From: Erigeron canadensis
Lineage: Eukaryota; Streptophyta; Magnoliopsida; Asterales; Asteraceae
Assembly (NCBI RefSeq): GCF_010389155.1
Contig: NC_057769.1
Location: 8,184,735 to 8,248,734 of the forward strand
Length of the DNA: 64,000 nt
Direction of reading: 5' to 3'
Positions within the stretch are counted from its first letter, which is position 1, and each line of letters starts with the position of its first letter. The position numbers and the translations under genes are program-made. The notes beneath the pieces were generated by a model. The model did no database searches. It was not told where the DNA came from and was given only the letters and a program-made list of their open reading frames with translations. This document shows, in pieces, positions 49,284-61,891 of this stretch.

Positions 49284-50611
49284 CGAGTTAATGACTAAAA
49301 TGGTGTATTTGGAAAACTTAATTACCAAAATGGTGTATTCTCAAAAGTATTTACCAAAGTGGTGTTCTTTATAAGAAAATATTTATAAAAATGGTGTCTT
49401 TGTCTATTTTTTTTAAACTTCTCTTTCTTTTCATCATTTTCAAAATATATTGCAAACGTGATTAGTACAAGCAAAAAAAATATTACATGAGTAAAACAAC
49501 AATATATTTGTTATTGTTAACATATATGTAGTTTTGAATATTTTTAGCATAAACTATATTTTTTCTGTATCTTTATGAAACAAAAATATGGCTAAAAAAA
49601 GTTTTTTGGTCATTTTTTAATAAAAATATCAATTCTCGTGATTACTTGTATCCAGAGGCGGTACTAAAGGGGGGCAAGGGGGTCCAATGCCCTCCTCTAA
49701 ATTTAAATTTTGTCATGTATTTTTAAATTTTTCATAAAATTTTAAAAATTTTCTATAAGTTTTTAACATTTTACCTCTTTTAGATTTATTTTTCATAAGT
49801 TTTCTAAGTTTGCCCCCTTTGAAATTTTTTCCTGATACCGCCTCTGCTTGTATCCTATGTTGTTCAATAATCATCCTTGTAAATTTCCTAGCAAGCCAAC
49901 CAGCCTAGTACTTACGTTGCAATATTCCTCTTTAAAATCTATAATAAGATTGAAAAGATCAAAAGAGAAGAATATGATCATAAATTAGGGTTTGAATTCC
50001 TTTTTGTAGTACACACTTATGATTTTATAGTGGCTCATATCATTGCACTCTATAATATACTAACGACTTTCAAGTAATGATCAATGTCGACAAAAGTAAT
50101 GATGTTTGGGCTAGAACTTTGTTTGGCTAAGGGCAAAATATCCGTGAATAGTCAATAGTAAATAACGAATTAATTTAAACCAATCAGTACGTTATAACAA
50201 AATCAATTTCGTCATAGAAAAGCTTATGCCTTCAAAGAAAAAAAACACCATTTTTACAGATATATTGCTGTTTTACTAAGATATATTACACAATGAAATG
50301 ATAGCCATGAAGGTTTGTGGTTTCATTTTGATAAATTCTTAGTTTATGCTAAGAATATTTAAAACTACATATATGTTAACAATAACAAATATATTGCTGT
50401 TTTACTCATGTAATATTTTTTTTCGCTTATACTAATCACGTTTGCAATATATTTTGAAATTGATGGAAAGAAAGAGAAGTTTAAAAAAAATAAACAAGAC
50501 ACCATTTTTATAGACATTCTCTTATAAAGAATACCACTTTGATAAATACTTTTAAAAATACACCATTTTGGTAATTAAGTTTTCCAAATACACCATTTTG
50601 GTCATTAACTC
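49284..50611. mobile_element. Mutator-type fold-back element with subterminal repeats
   Basis: Inverted arms of about 280 bp: 49285-49565 matches the reverse complement of about 50330-50611. The outer flanks carry the perfect 9-bp duplication CATCCCCAT (49275-49283 and 50612-50620), the length typical of Mutator-like elements. Each arm repeats ACCAAAATGGTGTAT-type blocks three to four times, as transposase-binding sites often do. There is no transposase coding, so it is non-autonomous. A hAT MITE is nested at 49653-49846. Confidence 0.85.
49653..49846. mobile_element. Nested hAT-type MITE
   Basis: Ends CAGAGGCGGTA and TACCGCCTCTG, flanked by the perfect 8-bp duplication CTTGTATC (49645-49652 and 49847-49854). 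Length is 194 bp. G-rich at the left (AAGGGGGGCAAGGGGGTCC) and C-rich at the right. It interrupts the Mutator-type element, so it is the younger insertion. Confidence 0.9.
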
Positions 50612-51304
50612 CATCCCCATGTCGATTAAAAGAGACATTGGGGCGTGTTGAATAGCGTGCGTTTGACCATTTTTTCAAAAACGTGGAGGAGCATGTGTAT
50701 TTCTAATAAAACTTTACACCTTTTTCATCTACAAATACATCTATATGACTATATCGTACATATGTTTCAACCAACAAGTTAGTAGAACCTTTTTTTGACA
50801 TCCGATATAAAAATATCAATAAAACATGAAATGCTTTTTTAGATGTTTAACGAACAAGTTTGATATGCCCCATCATGAGATTGTTAGTCTTATTTCGACC
50901 AACAAGACATTTTGTTCCTCAATTGTCTTGTTAAACTAGATTATTGTTCCGCGTAATACGCGAGTAAATATATTTTTATACTTATATATATGTAAAATAT
51001 TATTTTCTTAATTAATAGTTAACAAATTAAAATATTCAATTTCACTTTATTAACATTTTTTTTTACCTTGATAATTTCACAAACACTTATTGTGTTGCTC
51101 ATTAAGTCTTACTGATTAAATAAATTATTCAATGCCAAAAGTTATTGTTTATCCATGTCATCACAAATATCTCAATGTCATTCGAAGTTTCATTTCAAAT
51201 CATAAAAAATATCACACATGACACATTCTTTATATGGTGCCAAGGCATACAATCTTCTAAACCGAGTTGCATGATTGCCACCTTCAAGCCAATGAACATT
51301 CCAA

Positions 51305-52384
51305 AATCTTATTTTATTTTCACTCCCAACCGCTCTTTAATAACATCCTAAGAGGGCTAGCAATCGGGTGTGTCTCAGAGAATGAGGAACATATATTTTT
51401 CCATATATTATTACCATTTGTTTACACGGGAACGCAGACTCAGAACATCGAATCACATTGATGATTTTAAACCTCACGTAATTCAGATTTTAAACCACAT
51501 GTCATATTCATTTGTACATATCAATGCTAAATTGAGAGTGTCCAGACCACCAAAACCTAAACCACCCACTTTTTTACCTGACAATTGTCTTCTAGTAGAT
51601 CCATTACCTTTTCCGAGTTCGACCCCCCCCCTCCTCCCTTACCCCTTCCACCAAAAAAATGAAGTTGTGATCTTTATCAATAGAAAGAGAGAAAAATAAT
51701 ATATCCTAAATACTTTGAATTATCAAGTTAGAATATATCATAGACAACGCATTAGTATTGAGTTTAGATTTTATTCTATAATAACTTTGCAAAATTTTTG
51801 AAATATAACCTTGGATGGAGTCCCACTCCAACTTGGTGAATCTTGTCTTATTTTCACTCCCAACTATTTTTTAATAACATCTTAAGGGGGCTAGCAATTG
51901 AGTGTGCCTCAGAGAATGAGGAACATATATTTGCCCATATATTATTACCATTTGTTTTATACAAGAACGCAGACTCTCAGAACTATGAATGACATTGATG
52001 ATTTTAAACCTAACGTAATTCAGATTTTGAACCACATATCATATATCAATTTGTACATATCAATGCTAAATTAAGAGTATCTAGACCACCAAAACCTAAA
52101 CCACTCCCTTTTTAACCTGACAATTGTCTTCCAGTAGATCCATTACATTTCATTTTCCGAGTTCGACCCCCCCTCCCCCTCCTCCCTTACCCCTTCCACA
52201 CAAAAAAAAAATGAAATTGTGATCTTTATCAATCGAAATAAAGAAAAATAATATATCATAAATGTTTTGAATTGCCGAGTTAGAATCCATCATAGACAAC
52301 GCATTAGTATTGAGTTTAGATTTTATTGTATAATAACTTTGCAAAATTTATGAAATATAACCATGGATGTAGTCCGACTCCAAT
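51305..52384 (+). repeat. Tandem duplication, unit about 540 bp
   Basis: Units about 51305-51838 and 51839-52384 align over their whole length (shared GGGCTAGCAAT, GAGAATGAGGAACATATAT and CATAGACAACGCATTAGTAT) with roughly 10 percent difference by eye. Each unit has a C-run near its middle (51623 and 52168). No coding function is recognised. Confidence 0.8.
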
Positions 52385-53016
52385 TTTTGTACAATGTAAA
52401 CTTTTTAAGAGTATATTTGTAATTTTGTTCCTGCAAAATATTAATAAATAAAGAATACATACAAACGTTGACTTTGTTGTCATAAGTCTCTTCTTTAAAG
52501 TAGTACATCACTTGGTTGGAAACAATAGTCTTGAGATAAACCTCTCTATTGGTAGAACAAAATTTTTAAGTTGTTTTGATTTTTAATAGAATAGAAAAAA
52601 AAAACAGGTTGGAATTTTTTTTTTTTGTTTGGGTGAATGTACAGTACATTGATGATATAGTTGTATATAAAAACGTTATATTTTTTTTCAAATTCTTTTA
52701 TAATATTAATCATAATAGTCACGCATATTTACAAGCTAAATTATATATCATTAATTTCGATAATTTATTTTATTTTGTTTAATAGAGTGCAACTTCTCTG
52801 TCACCACATGCTCCAAAATTGCAGATCAATGTTAAAAGTTGATGTTCTCAAAGTTGTCACTCACCTAAGTTAAACTCGGCCTTCTAAACATTGCCGTTGA
52901 TAATTTGACTAAACCAGACATTATATATATATAATATAATATAATATAATATTGTAGATACAGGGTGTGACAACATTATTAATATTCAATTTTACCTTTT
53001 CATGGTTTAAAATATA

Positions 53017-53271
53017 CTTCCTCCATCCCATTAAAAGTGTCCACTTTTATTTTGTCAAAGTCTTTCTTTTGTATCTTTGACTACAAATATTTTTTATTGC
53101 ATTATATAATATTTGATAAGTTATACTCAATGAAAACATATTGAAATCTCTATCAACTCATATAACTTTCATCAAATATTATACATTGTAAATAAAAATA
53201 TTTAAGGTCAAAGTTGCGAGACAAAGACTTTAAAAATTCAAAAGTGGACACTTTTGATGGGACAGGGGGAG
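53017..53271. mobile_element. Stowaway-type MITE
   Basis: Inverted ends CTTCCTCCATCCCATTAAAAG and CTTTTGATGGGACAGGGGGAG lie between TA dinucleotides (53015-53016 and 53272-53273), the signature of Tc1/mariner Stowaway MITEs. Length is 255 bp. A truncated relative ends at 6678. Confidence 0.9.
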
Positions 53272-53837
53272 TAGCTTACTATTTTTATAGAAAGTTGATC
53301 TATATATTTTGAATGAAACATATCTCAAATATTTCAATTAAAATATGTTGACTATTATTTTATTGAAATATATAGATTGACAATTAAATTGCTTAGAAAT
53401 TTTAGTGTATAACTAAACTATTCGAGCAAAACGTTAAAACACAAGTGCAGTGACAATGCAGACATATCCGGATGAATAGAAGTTATCCAAAAAAAAGGAA
53501 AATTTTACTTAGCGAGACCTCTGATAGATGATGTATCCCTTTTTTCAAAAGTGTGGTTAAATAACACATAAATATATATGAGAAACAATGACTAAGGTTT
53601 ATTACAAAAGTGTCTGGTCACTGTAAAGAGGAATCTAATCGACGGCTAATATAACTTTATGTTTTCTAGTGCTTTAATTCGTACCTGGTTAAAATTTGTC
53701 AACTTATGATATTATAAAAATTTAAATTGTCATTAATTATATATAATATAATAATATATTAAAATAATAATATTAACAATTATTCTATTAGATATATAAA
53801 TATTAGCTACTATTTTTTATTTCTTGATTAAAATTAT

Positions 53838-54030
53838 TGGATAAAAGGTGTAAGTTTGTGATGGAAAACCAAAAAAGTATAAATTAAAGTTAAAGGGGTA
53901 TATATATATATATGTTAACTATTATTTTTGATTTCTTGATTAAAATTATTGGGTAAAAAGTGTAAATTTATGATGGAAAATCAAAAAGTGTAAATTAAAT
54001 TTAAAGGGGTATTTTTTGTATAATCATAAA
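53838..54030 (-). repeat. Reverse-oriented copies of the 58-bp unit family
   Basis: Two units of about 110 bp contain, on the minus strand, TTTACACTTTTTGATTTTCC and CCATCATAAATTTACAC, matching the array at 18345-18655. A (TA)n run separates them. Confidence 0.7.
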
Positions 54031-54261
54031 AGTATAAGTATTAATATTGTCATTTAAGAAAGATAAAATAATTAAATTTGATCTAATGGCTCTAAATCAA
54101 AGATGAAATCCATCCAAAGGTTCTTGTTTGTTTAGGAATGAATTTATCACCTTGTTATATATATATATATTGGTAGATAAAGAGAGGACACCGGATTTTA
54201 TCTAGGCATTAAATTGTTTTAACGTGTGCATTGGCAAATTTTATACGACACGTGTTAGCAT

Positions 54262-54750
54262 CTGGGACGGAGTTACTATGGGGCAGTGGGGTCAGTTGCC
54301 CCCACTTCAATTTTAATACTTATGTAATTCTTTAAAATTTAAATGAATATATTTGTAATTTTTATTTAAAAAATAAATGGGAAATTAATACAAATGTTAT
54401 CTTCGTTATCATAAGCTTATTTTTTATAATTCATTGGTCATCGAAGCATTGATTTTGAGTAAGATCAATAAAACCCTTTAGTGTTTTTTTTTGGTAGAAA
54501 GAATGAAAAAAGGTTAATAAAAAGCTTTCTTTGTTTGAATATGTAAATGTGTAGTACATTAATAATGTAGTTGTTTGTGAAAATATGAGTGTTACACCTG
54601 TTGTGGGGAACAAACTTTTATTGAAGGTCCATTTTCTATTCTCGAGCTAGGGCCTAACTTTTTTTACATGTTCGGATACGACTACTATAAATATGACAAA
54701 CAACTTTTAAAATTGTCCCCTCGTAAAAAAAATTTTTAGCTCTGTCTCTG
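54262..54750. mobile_element. hAT-like non-autonomous element
   Basis: Degenerate inverted ends CTGGGACGGAGTTACTA and, read inward from the right, CAGAGACAGAGCTAAAA, with TAGCAT on both sides (54256-54261 and 54751-54756). Internal sequence near 54380-54590 resembles 52430-52680, so a second, borderless relative is present there. Confidence 0.55.
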
Positions 54751-54756
54751 TAGCAT

Positions 54757-56127
54757 ATGGTGCTTTTGGTTCACAAAATGTTTTTAGAAAGAATAGAATC
54801 TTTATAAGAAATTAGAATATGAAAGAATGGAATTTGACAGAATGTTTTTGATTTTTTGAGAATTCAAGTGACGGAAGGAATGAAATTCCTTCCTCCATCC
54901 CCAAGGAATGGAGATTGCATCAAATGATGGAATGTTTACAATCCTACGGAATGAGATTCCTCCTTTTTTGAACAACCAAACGCACTAAGGAATGAAATTC
55001 AATTTCAATTCCATTAAATTCCATCAAATTCGGTAAAACAAACGCGACCCCGCCTCATGAATGTTTTGACAAAATATTTCCAACAAGTTATTTTGTAGAT
55101 GAGACATTGGTGAAAATATTTTGAATCAATTGCTTATAAAAGTTTCAAGTAATAAAGGGAATATGATATTTTAAGCACTTTTGGGATAAATTTGCTGAAC
55201 TTCAACCTAATAGGAACACCAAAACATTATGAGAACTTTAAATTTATGAATAAAATTGATCTGGTATTGAAGTATGGTTAAAATATATAAATATACTTTA
55301 CTTGTTAAGTGGCTTTATATTGTTTAAATATATATGATCTTTCATTAATACTATTTTTTTTTAAAATTGTGTCGACTAAGATAAATAAATTTTTAAATTT
55401 TTAGACATTCAACTATCAAGGTTGAAGTTCAACATTATAAAGTAAAATGAGACTTGAACACATGTAAAACAAAACTAAATATATTGTTTTCTTTTATTCA
55501 TAAGTTGTGTTTTCATAGCATACATTAACCACAAATAACATTGAAAAAAACATAATTTTTAAAAAGCACAATATCAAATATCAACCACCCGCCATTTCAG
55601 ATATTATGAGAGGCTTGTTTCACATATTGAACAAAACTCACATAGCAACAAATTTTGTTAAACATATTAGTTATACCCACCTCCCAAACTCATTAATTTA
55701 TGTGTTTTAGCAGCTACACTTCTAATGTATGTGTATTTAATGTTAAAAAGTCTAGGAAACAACTTAAAGCTTAGCAAAGAGTTATTTCCTAAAGAAGCAT
55801 TTAAGTTAAAAAATATTAACTTTTAAATTAAAATCAAAATACATGATTTAAATTAATCAATAAATTTTAAAACCTTGATTAAAATCAAGGGTTGCAACCC
55901 TAAACCCTTTGCTTGACTAGTGAAGAACAGGAGAGAGCACATCCAAAAAAGTAGTAAGTTTGCACAATGAAATAAAGTGTCGCATCAAGAGACATGAGTA
56001 TTGAAAATCTTCGAAAGCCGTAGATTTCAAGTTTTTTTTTATTTAATATAAAAAAAAGGATAATGACCTCTGAATTTAGTGAACTATGTTAAAAAGTCTA
56101 TGTTATGTTGATTTAACGATCTATACA
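54757..56127. other. AT-rich spacer
   Basis: No gene. The part 54770-55050 has GGAATGAAATTC/GGAATGAGATTCC-type inverted motifs and TTTGGTTC...ACCAAACG ends, reminiscent of a decayed hAT MITE, but borders are unclear. Confidence 0.35.
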
Positions 56128-56761
56128 GTGAAGGATTTCTTATTAAGAGACACCGACTTTAGGGGCAGACTGGTTTTTGAATATTGGTGTAAATGGGTAC
56201 CGCGTAAATGCAACTTATTCATATGGAGAGCTTTATTGAATTGAATCCCTACTATGAAGGCACTTATGGATCGTAATTGTGTGCATGGAGATTTTAATGA
56301 GTTGAGCGGTGTGTTTTGTGACGAATCCGTGGAGACTGTCGACCACCTCTTTTGTAGTTGCGCGGTAGCAGCGAAAGTTTGGAACATGGTACATAATTGG
56401 TGTAGGACTGCACCTTTTTTCGTCTTTGACTTGAAAGACCTCATGGCAATGCATGAGTACTCAGGCAATAGTAATCAGGAAAAGGAGACAATAAAAGGCA
56501 TAATTATCATCGGATGTTGGAGTATTTGGAAAGCAAGAAACGATATCAAGTTTGGCAATGTTCCTTTCAAGATCAATAACTTATTACAAGGCATTAAATC
56601 GATGGGCTATTTGTGGTTCAAGACTAGGTCGAGACACAAAGGAATTTCGTGGGACGATTGGTGTAAATTTAAGGTTTCCTAATGTTCTTTGTAAATATTG
56701 TAAATATACACCGTCGGTGATTTGCCAAGGTGAGTTGTGAATGAAATTTAAAAAAAAAAAA
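56128..56761 (+). pseudogene. LINE remnant: reverse-transcriptase zinc-binding domain (zf-RVT)
   Basis: Translation from 56128 gives VKDFLLRDTDFRGRLVFEYW, then CKWVPRKCNLFIWRALLN, a stop (TGA 56242-56244), and IPTMKALMDRN. The Cys/His block CDESVETVDHLFCSC and VWNMVHNWC follow, then WSIWKARNDIKF. This order is the zf-RVT domain at the end of plant LINE ORF2. The stop stands where relatives have Arg, again fitting CGA to TGA. The frame ends at 56682, and an A-rich tail lies at 56743-56761. Everything upstream of the domain is missing, as in 5'-truncated LINE copies. Confidence 0.85.
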
Positions 56762-56816
56762 TGTAGTGGGTGACCGGGTAAATAGGTAACCGGTTAATAA
56801 CCCTTTTTTTTCAATT

Positions 56817-57165
56817 TATGTTTGGCAAGAGCTTTTAAAGAGCTTTTGGGAAGCTTTTAGCTTTTAAGTTTTAACAAAAAGCTCCTGTTGTGTTAAAAGT
56901 TTTGTTTGGATGCAATTACCTTTAGCTTTTATTTAAAAGAAAAAGCTTCAAAATGAAACGTTTCTCGTTTCAAGAGCTTTAGCTTTTCGATGAAGCTTTT
57001 AGTCATTAAAAGTACACAAATACACTTTAAAGCTGCAGCTACAGCTACCATACCAAACAATTCTATAAAATAAAAGTTATAGCTAACAGCTTTGCTTTAA
57101 AGCTACAGCTTACAACTCCAACTAAAAGCTACATCTACAAGCTACAACTACTTTTGCCAAACATA
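56817..57165. mobile_element. AGCT-rich MITE
   Basis: Perfect 12-bp inverted ends TATGTTTGGCAA and TTGCCAAACATA. The interior is a dense series of AGCTTTT / AAAGCT blocks that pair across the element. No target duplication longer than TA is visible. It lies just 3' of the LINE tail. Confidence 0.55.
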
Positions 57166-57228
57166 TGTGGGAGCTGACTCATCATCTGTGCTTACATGGC
57201 TGGTGAAGTTTAATGTTATATATACATA

Positions 57229-57330
57229 CTAGGTATCTTACCCGCACGATGTGCGGCAATTAAAAAAATTATTTAATACATAGAAAAGGTTTGTTTGGGA
57301 AAAAAAAGTTATATATACATATATAGGTTC
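57229..57330 (-). mobile_element. Helitron 3' terminus (minus strand)
   Basis: CCGCACATCGTGCGGG forms a GC-rich hairpin, followed by CTAG at 57229 before T. The partner TC end was not found. Confidence 0.5.
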
Positions 57331-57679
57331 CCAATATCTGTTTAATGAATTATTCTATAAGTTTATTATTATGTAAATATTGATATGTAGTTCATGTTCA
57401 ATTCCTAGATCAGTATTACTTTAAATTACATTATATTACATTTTATCACCAATATTTACATAAATTAAAAATGAAACATATCAATAATCCCTTATAAAAC
57501 AAATTGGTTTTCCTATTTTAGGAAATTCATTACTTTTTTCAATATCTCCAAACTACCTCTAAATAACCCTAACAAATATATTTAAAATTGTCAATTTTTT
57601 CACCTAATTACTTTTTGCATCCAATCCTCGACTTATATTTAGATAGATAACTACGGTTAGACGCATTATTGTCGCATTT

Positions 57680-57769
57680 CATGAAAGTAACCTAAACAGC
57701 TTGTACTACCATTACGGCATCTCACGCGTTATAAACCGTTGCTGCTGCAACGCGCGGACACTCTTCTAA
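57680..57769 (+). mobile_element. Helitron 3' terminus (plus strand)
   Basis: GCTGCTGCAACGCGCGGACA leads to CTAA at 57766-57769 before T. It faces the terminus at 57229, so two Helitrons or fragments converge here. The 5' end is not assigned. Confidence 0.5.
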
Positions 57770-60700
57770 TATCTCATTAAGAATCACTATTATTTTGACT
57801 TAATTTATATTATATCTTATCAACATCAACATAAACTAACTATGAAACGTATCTTTAATCAAAATGTCAACAATATCATCAGTTATCACTATTATGTTGA
57901 TAACCAAACATTGACAAATCCACAAAAGCTATACTGTGACTTGTTATAATTGATCCTATTGATAGTACAGAGAATAGGTCTGTCATCAGGAGATAATATA
58001 AGAGGCCTAAAAAAAATTTTTGGAAGGGAGATTTAAGATTCATTCAGAATGAAAAGAAAATAGATACCACAATAGTATATTTAATTTAATGTTTATTAAA
58101 TGATGAAATAAGTCATGATGGTATGTATTTGCCAAAGAGATGGCTTGTGTTTGAATACTTCGTCATGTTGTAAATCAAATAAATAATTAAATATTGTGTT
58201 ATTATTCAAGAAAGATTTGAAATAAGATGATAAAATATGAAACTAAATTTTTTGGCATATATATCGCAAAGACAATATAGATTGCCGAACTTAAAAATTA
58301 TTTAAAGTTTTCATTGTAATATTTTCCTTAAATATGAATAAATAAGATAAATATAATCAGAAAAAGTAAGAGGATGCCACATAGATTATAATCCTATCTG
58401 GCAATTTTATAAAATAGGTTTTAGTTTTTAGACCCTCTGAAATCATTCGGATTCCTACTGTTTTAATAATTATATAGATAAAATAAAATTAAAGGGTAAA
58501 TCATCATCATCATCACCAAATTCTCAGAAGTCTAGCACCATCGCATCATTTATCAACCATCATCTCATTTCCAACGACGATGATAAAGGTAAACAACGAT
58601 GACATATATGAACGGAAAAGGTAAATTCAAGATTTATTTAGAAATCCTGATTCTGTAAGCGTAAACATAATTTCACGTATTTTTTTCTCTTTTAATTTTA
58701 AAAAAATTGATCCAATTTGTACAGTAACCCCCTTTCCCTAAAACTCACACACTGCCGACAATTTTTCCGTCCGCATTCCCGCTACTACTCCAGTTAGAAA
58801 ATCCAGGTGAAGAAGATGATGGACTATTTGTGATAAAGATGATGATGAAGAGATGGTTGGGATCCCGCAGTTGCTATGTATGCCGGTATGTAAGTCGCCG
58901 GATCGAGATGACGGCTGTTATGTCGTTTCCGGTTGCGGTGTCTTTTCAAAATTCAAATATGTAAGTCACCTGAAATGGATGCATCTTTCTTTTGGTATGT
59001 TTTTGGAGTGATGGAAGAAAGATGCAGGGAGTGATTTTTTTTCTTGGAAGTGAAAATGATAATAAAGTGAAATTATTTGGAAGTTGGGTGTAAAAGAAAA
59101 CCATTTGAAACTATAGCTTTAAAGTTATTTAATATGTGTGTTTAAAAGAAAAACCATTTGAAATGATAATGTGTGTTTAAAATTATTTGGTAAGGTTCAG
59201 TGTAAAAGAAAAACCATTTAAAACTATAGCTTTAAAGTTATTTAATGGAATAGATATAAATGGGTAAATATGTGTGTTTAAAAGAAACTATTGGGTATAT
59301 TTGCAATTTAGATTTTTACTTGAGGATTTTTGTAATTTAGATGGTGAAATTGGGTATATATGCAATTATCCCTATATTCTATATCTACCTCGCTTTTTTC
59401 ACCAACGAGAGCTGGTCGTCTCTCTTCTCGCAGCCCGAAGCAGCAACGGAGTAGTAGTGTCGGGTATTGAACAACCGCATGCGGAGGAGGATATGATTGT
59501 TGCAAAGATTGGTGGGTTTTGTAAAAAAAAAAAAGTGTCTAGGTGAATTCAACTAAATTGTTTTTATTGCTATTTATATTGACGATTATGACAATGAAAG
59601 AGGATTAAACTCAAATGGTTTTGTTGTTGTTGATTATGATGATGAAGAGATCGAATGAAACAAAATGAATTGTGAATTTTGATTTTATTGGGATTGGAAA
59701 GTGACAGGAGTTTTAGGTGTTGAAAAAGGGTATAATGGTCTTAAAATAAAAGTTATTTAATGAAATAGATATAAATGGATAAATATGTGTATTTAAAAGA
59801 AACTATTGGATATATTTGCAATTTAGATTTTTACTTGGGAATTTTTGTAATTTAAATGCTGAAATTGGGTATATATGCAATTATCCCTTAAATGTGATTT
59901 ATTACAATTCTTTTCTTTGAATTTGAATACAGGGTGGATGGACAAAGAACACATAATTATACCATACTCAAAAACGGGGCATATTAGATGTTTTTTATAC
60001 GTTAGATTGTAGGTATCTAGCAATAAAATAAAATAGGATTATAGCTTTTTATAATCGATATTTGACTCATTCTTTAAATGACATGTGTCCCTTTTAAGTT
60101 TTTTAATTTTAAGTTTCTTTATAATTATCAAATACTAATAATATAATAATAATTATTATATAACATGTTTTTGCCTATCTATTTAATATTTTTAGTTTTA
60201 TAATCAAATCAATGTATGTTTTGCTATATATCCATCGAATATATTATATGTACACTTTCTTTATGATATGTTCGAAATCTTGAAAAAACAATTATAGCAC
60301 ACAAATAAATTAGCCGATTAACTAACCAATTTGTATTATTATTTTGTTAGGTTATTATCTAATTATTCAAATCATAATCCAAGTTTTATAAAAAGCCTCT
60401 AATCCAAATAATCTAAAATAATTAATATCAAATTTAATAGAATAAATCAATATAATTTTCCAACGTATATATAATCAATTCATACATCGTATGGGTATTA
60501 GAACTAGTACGTGAATGAATGAAACTTGATGATTTTGTTTTCATGTGCTTTTTACTAAACAAATTAGAACCACATGAATTTTGGCTTATTAATGTCTATT
60601 GTATGTATTATACGTGACATTTGACAAGGCAATACGTGGCATTAACTTGGTACACCTAAGCAGTGACCCTCTAAAGTACATCAAATGGACAAATATTAAA

Positions 60701-61498
60701 AGTTTATTACATTGCATAGACACCCGATTAAATCATTATATAACATAGACATTTTGACATTGTTCACTACACTCATAAATCATTATCCCTAAAGAAAATA
60801 AGTACTTGATTCAAAAAATCCTGCCTAATGCCGTAATCTACGCGTTTTTGATCCAAATACCTCAACGTTGTTTGGGGAGGTTAAAATGTAGACAATCTTA
60901 TAAAGAGACTGTTTTCAAGTTTTATTTAATATTAGTCCTAATAACAGTACGATGTACGTTAGTTATATAAATTGTATTGTAAATAAATTTGAATATGCCC
61001 ACATACATGATTCGTGGGTATGAAATAAATTGTGGTTAAAATAAACCAATGATCGAAGCTAAATTATAATAAACAATAATGATAAATATAATATATGTTT
61101 AGTTGGAATGTTGGATTTACCTTTAGTTTTACAATTACATCAAAATCGGAACTTATAAGCATAGTGGGTGACGACAAATAATATAAGTAATAGGAGTTGA
61201 AGAATTAAGAAAGAAAAAAAACAATTTTATTAATGAGAAAACGATCAATCAAATAAGGTTATAATATGTTTTGTATTTATAAACTAAAATTAGAATTTAA
61301 TTCTAAATTTAATAAACAAATTGAATCTATATATAATTTAAAAAGCTAATTTATAAAATAAATCATTTCAAGAATATATCATCCAACTTTAGTTTATTGA
61401 TAGAAAAAATAAACAACCTACGAATCCTTAACCTATCCGGAGTGTTAACTAGTTATCCAGCGTTAACCCATCCTAAATGATATTAACAATTCAATTAA
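57770..61498. other. AT-rich spacer with a direct repeat
   Basis: No gene recognised. The segments 59236-59373 and 59751-59888 are direct repeats (TTATTTAATG.AATAGATATA and TTGGGTATATATGCAATTAT in both), about 515 bp apart. Between them a small GC-richer part (59380-59520) has an open frame without family resemblance. Confidence 0.45.
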
Positions 61499-61717
61499 AC
61501 CCTAGTGGTTAAGAGTGTTTCACTAAACCTGTTATGTGGGGCCCTAGGGGAGTTTACTCTAAGGTCTCAAGTTCGAGCCTTGGTAAGTTCTCCTCGACGG
61601 TATTTTCCAATTAAGGATGTGGTATGTTGAGAAAGGCTATTTAAGATCCGCTTAGTGCGAGATTCTTCCGTTATGCAATTAGCACACATCATATATGTTC
61701 GGAAAAAAAAAAAAAAA
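61499..61717 (+). mobile_element. tRNA-derived SINE with poly(A) tail
   Basis: A-box-like CCTAGTGGTTAAGAGTG near 61501 and B-box-like CAAGTTCGAGCC near 61568, ending in about 15 A (61703-61717). It lies 175 bp upstream of PhzF copy 3 in the same orientation. Confidence 0.65.
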
Positions 61718-61891
61718 TTCAAGTAGGCAAAAGGGCATCTTAATTCTTCTGACAAATTGATATAAAATTACCCTTGTACAATCGGACAAAAATACACACA
61801 CTAAACGTGAAACCAGAATAGACTCCGACTTAGGCGGAGACCGGTGGGGGAATAAAACAACAATCTGTTTAAAAAAAAAAGGGAAACAAAA

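Larger units (their letters stand above)
50936..54177 (-). mobile_element. Candidate 3.2-kb Helitron
   Basis: Minus strand. TC at 54177-54176 is preceded by A (TCTACCAATATATATATATA). The 3' end at 50936 is CTAG before T, with a GC-rich CGCGTATTACGCGG hairpin just inside. The 5' region contains the tandem units seen also beside the Helitron-type end at 18229. The interior holds a 540-bp tandem duplication and a Stowaway MITE. The two ends are far apart, so pairing them is inference; each end alone is fairly typical. Confidence 0.4.

Noticed and set aside
52921..52975. Third solo LTR ending GGGTGTGACA
   Set aside because: The terminal motif is present, but no matching other end or target duplication was found.
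56254..56682. Intact 142-codon gene
   Set aside because: It is the downstream part of a LINE zinc-binding domain that continues upstream beyond an in-frame stop, so it is a remnant and not a gene.
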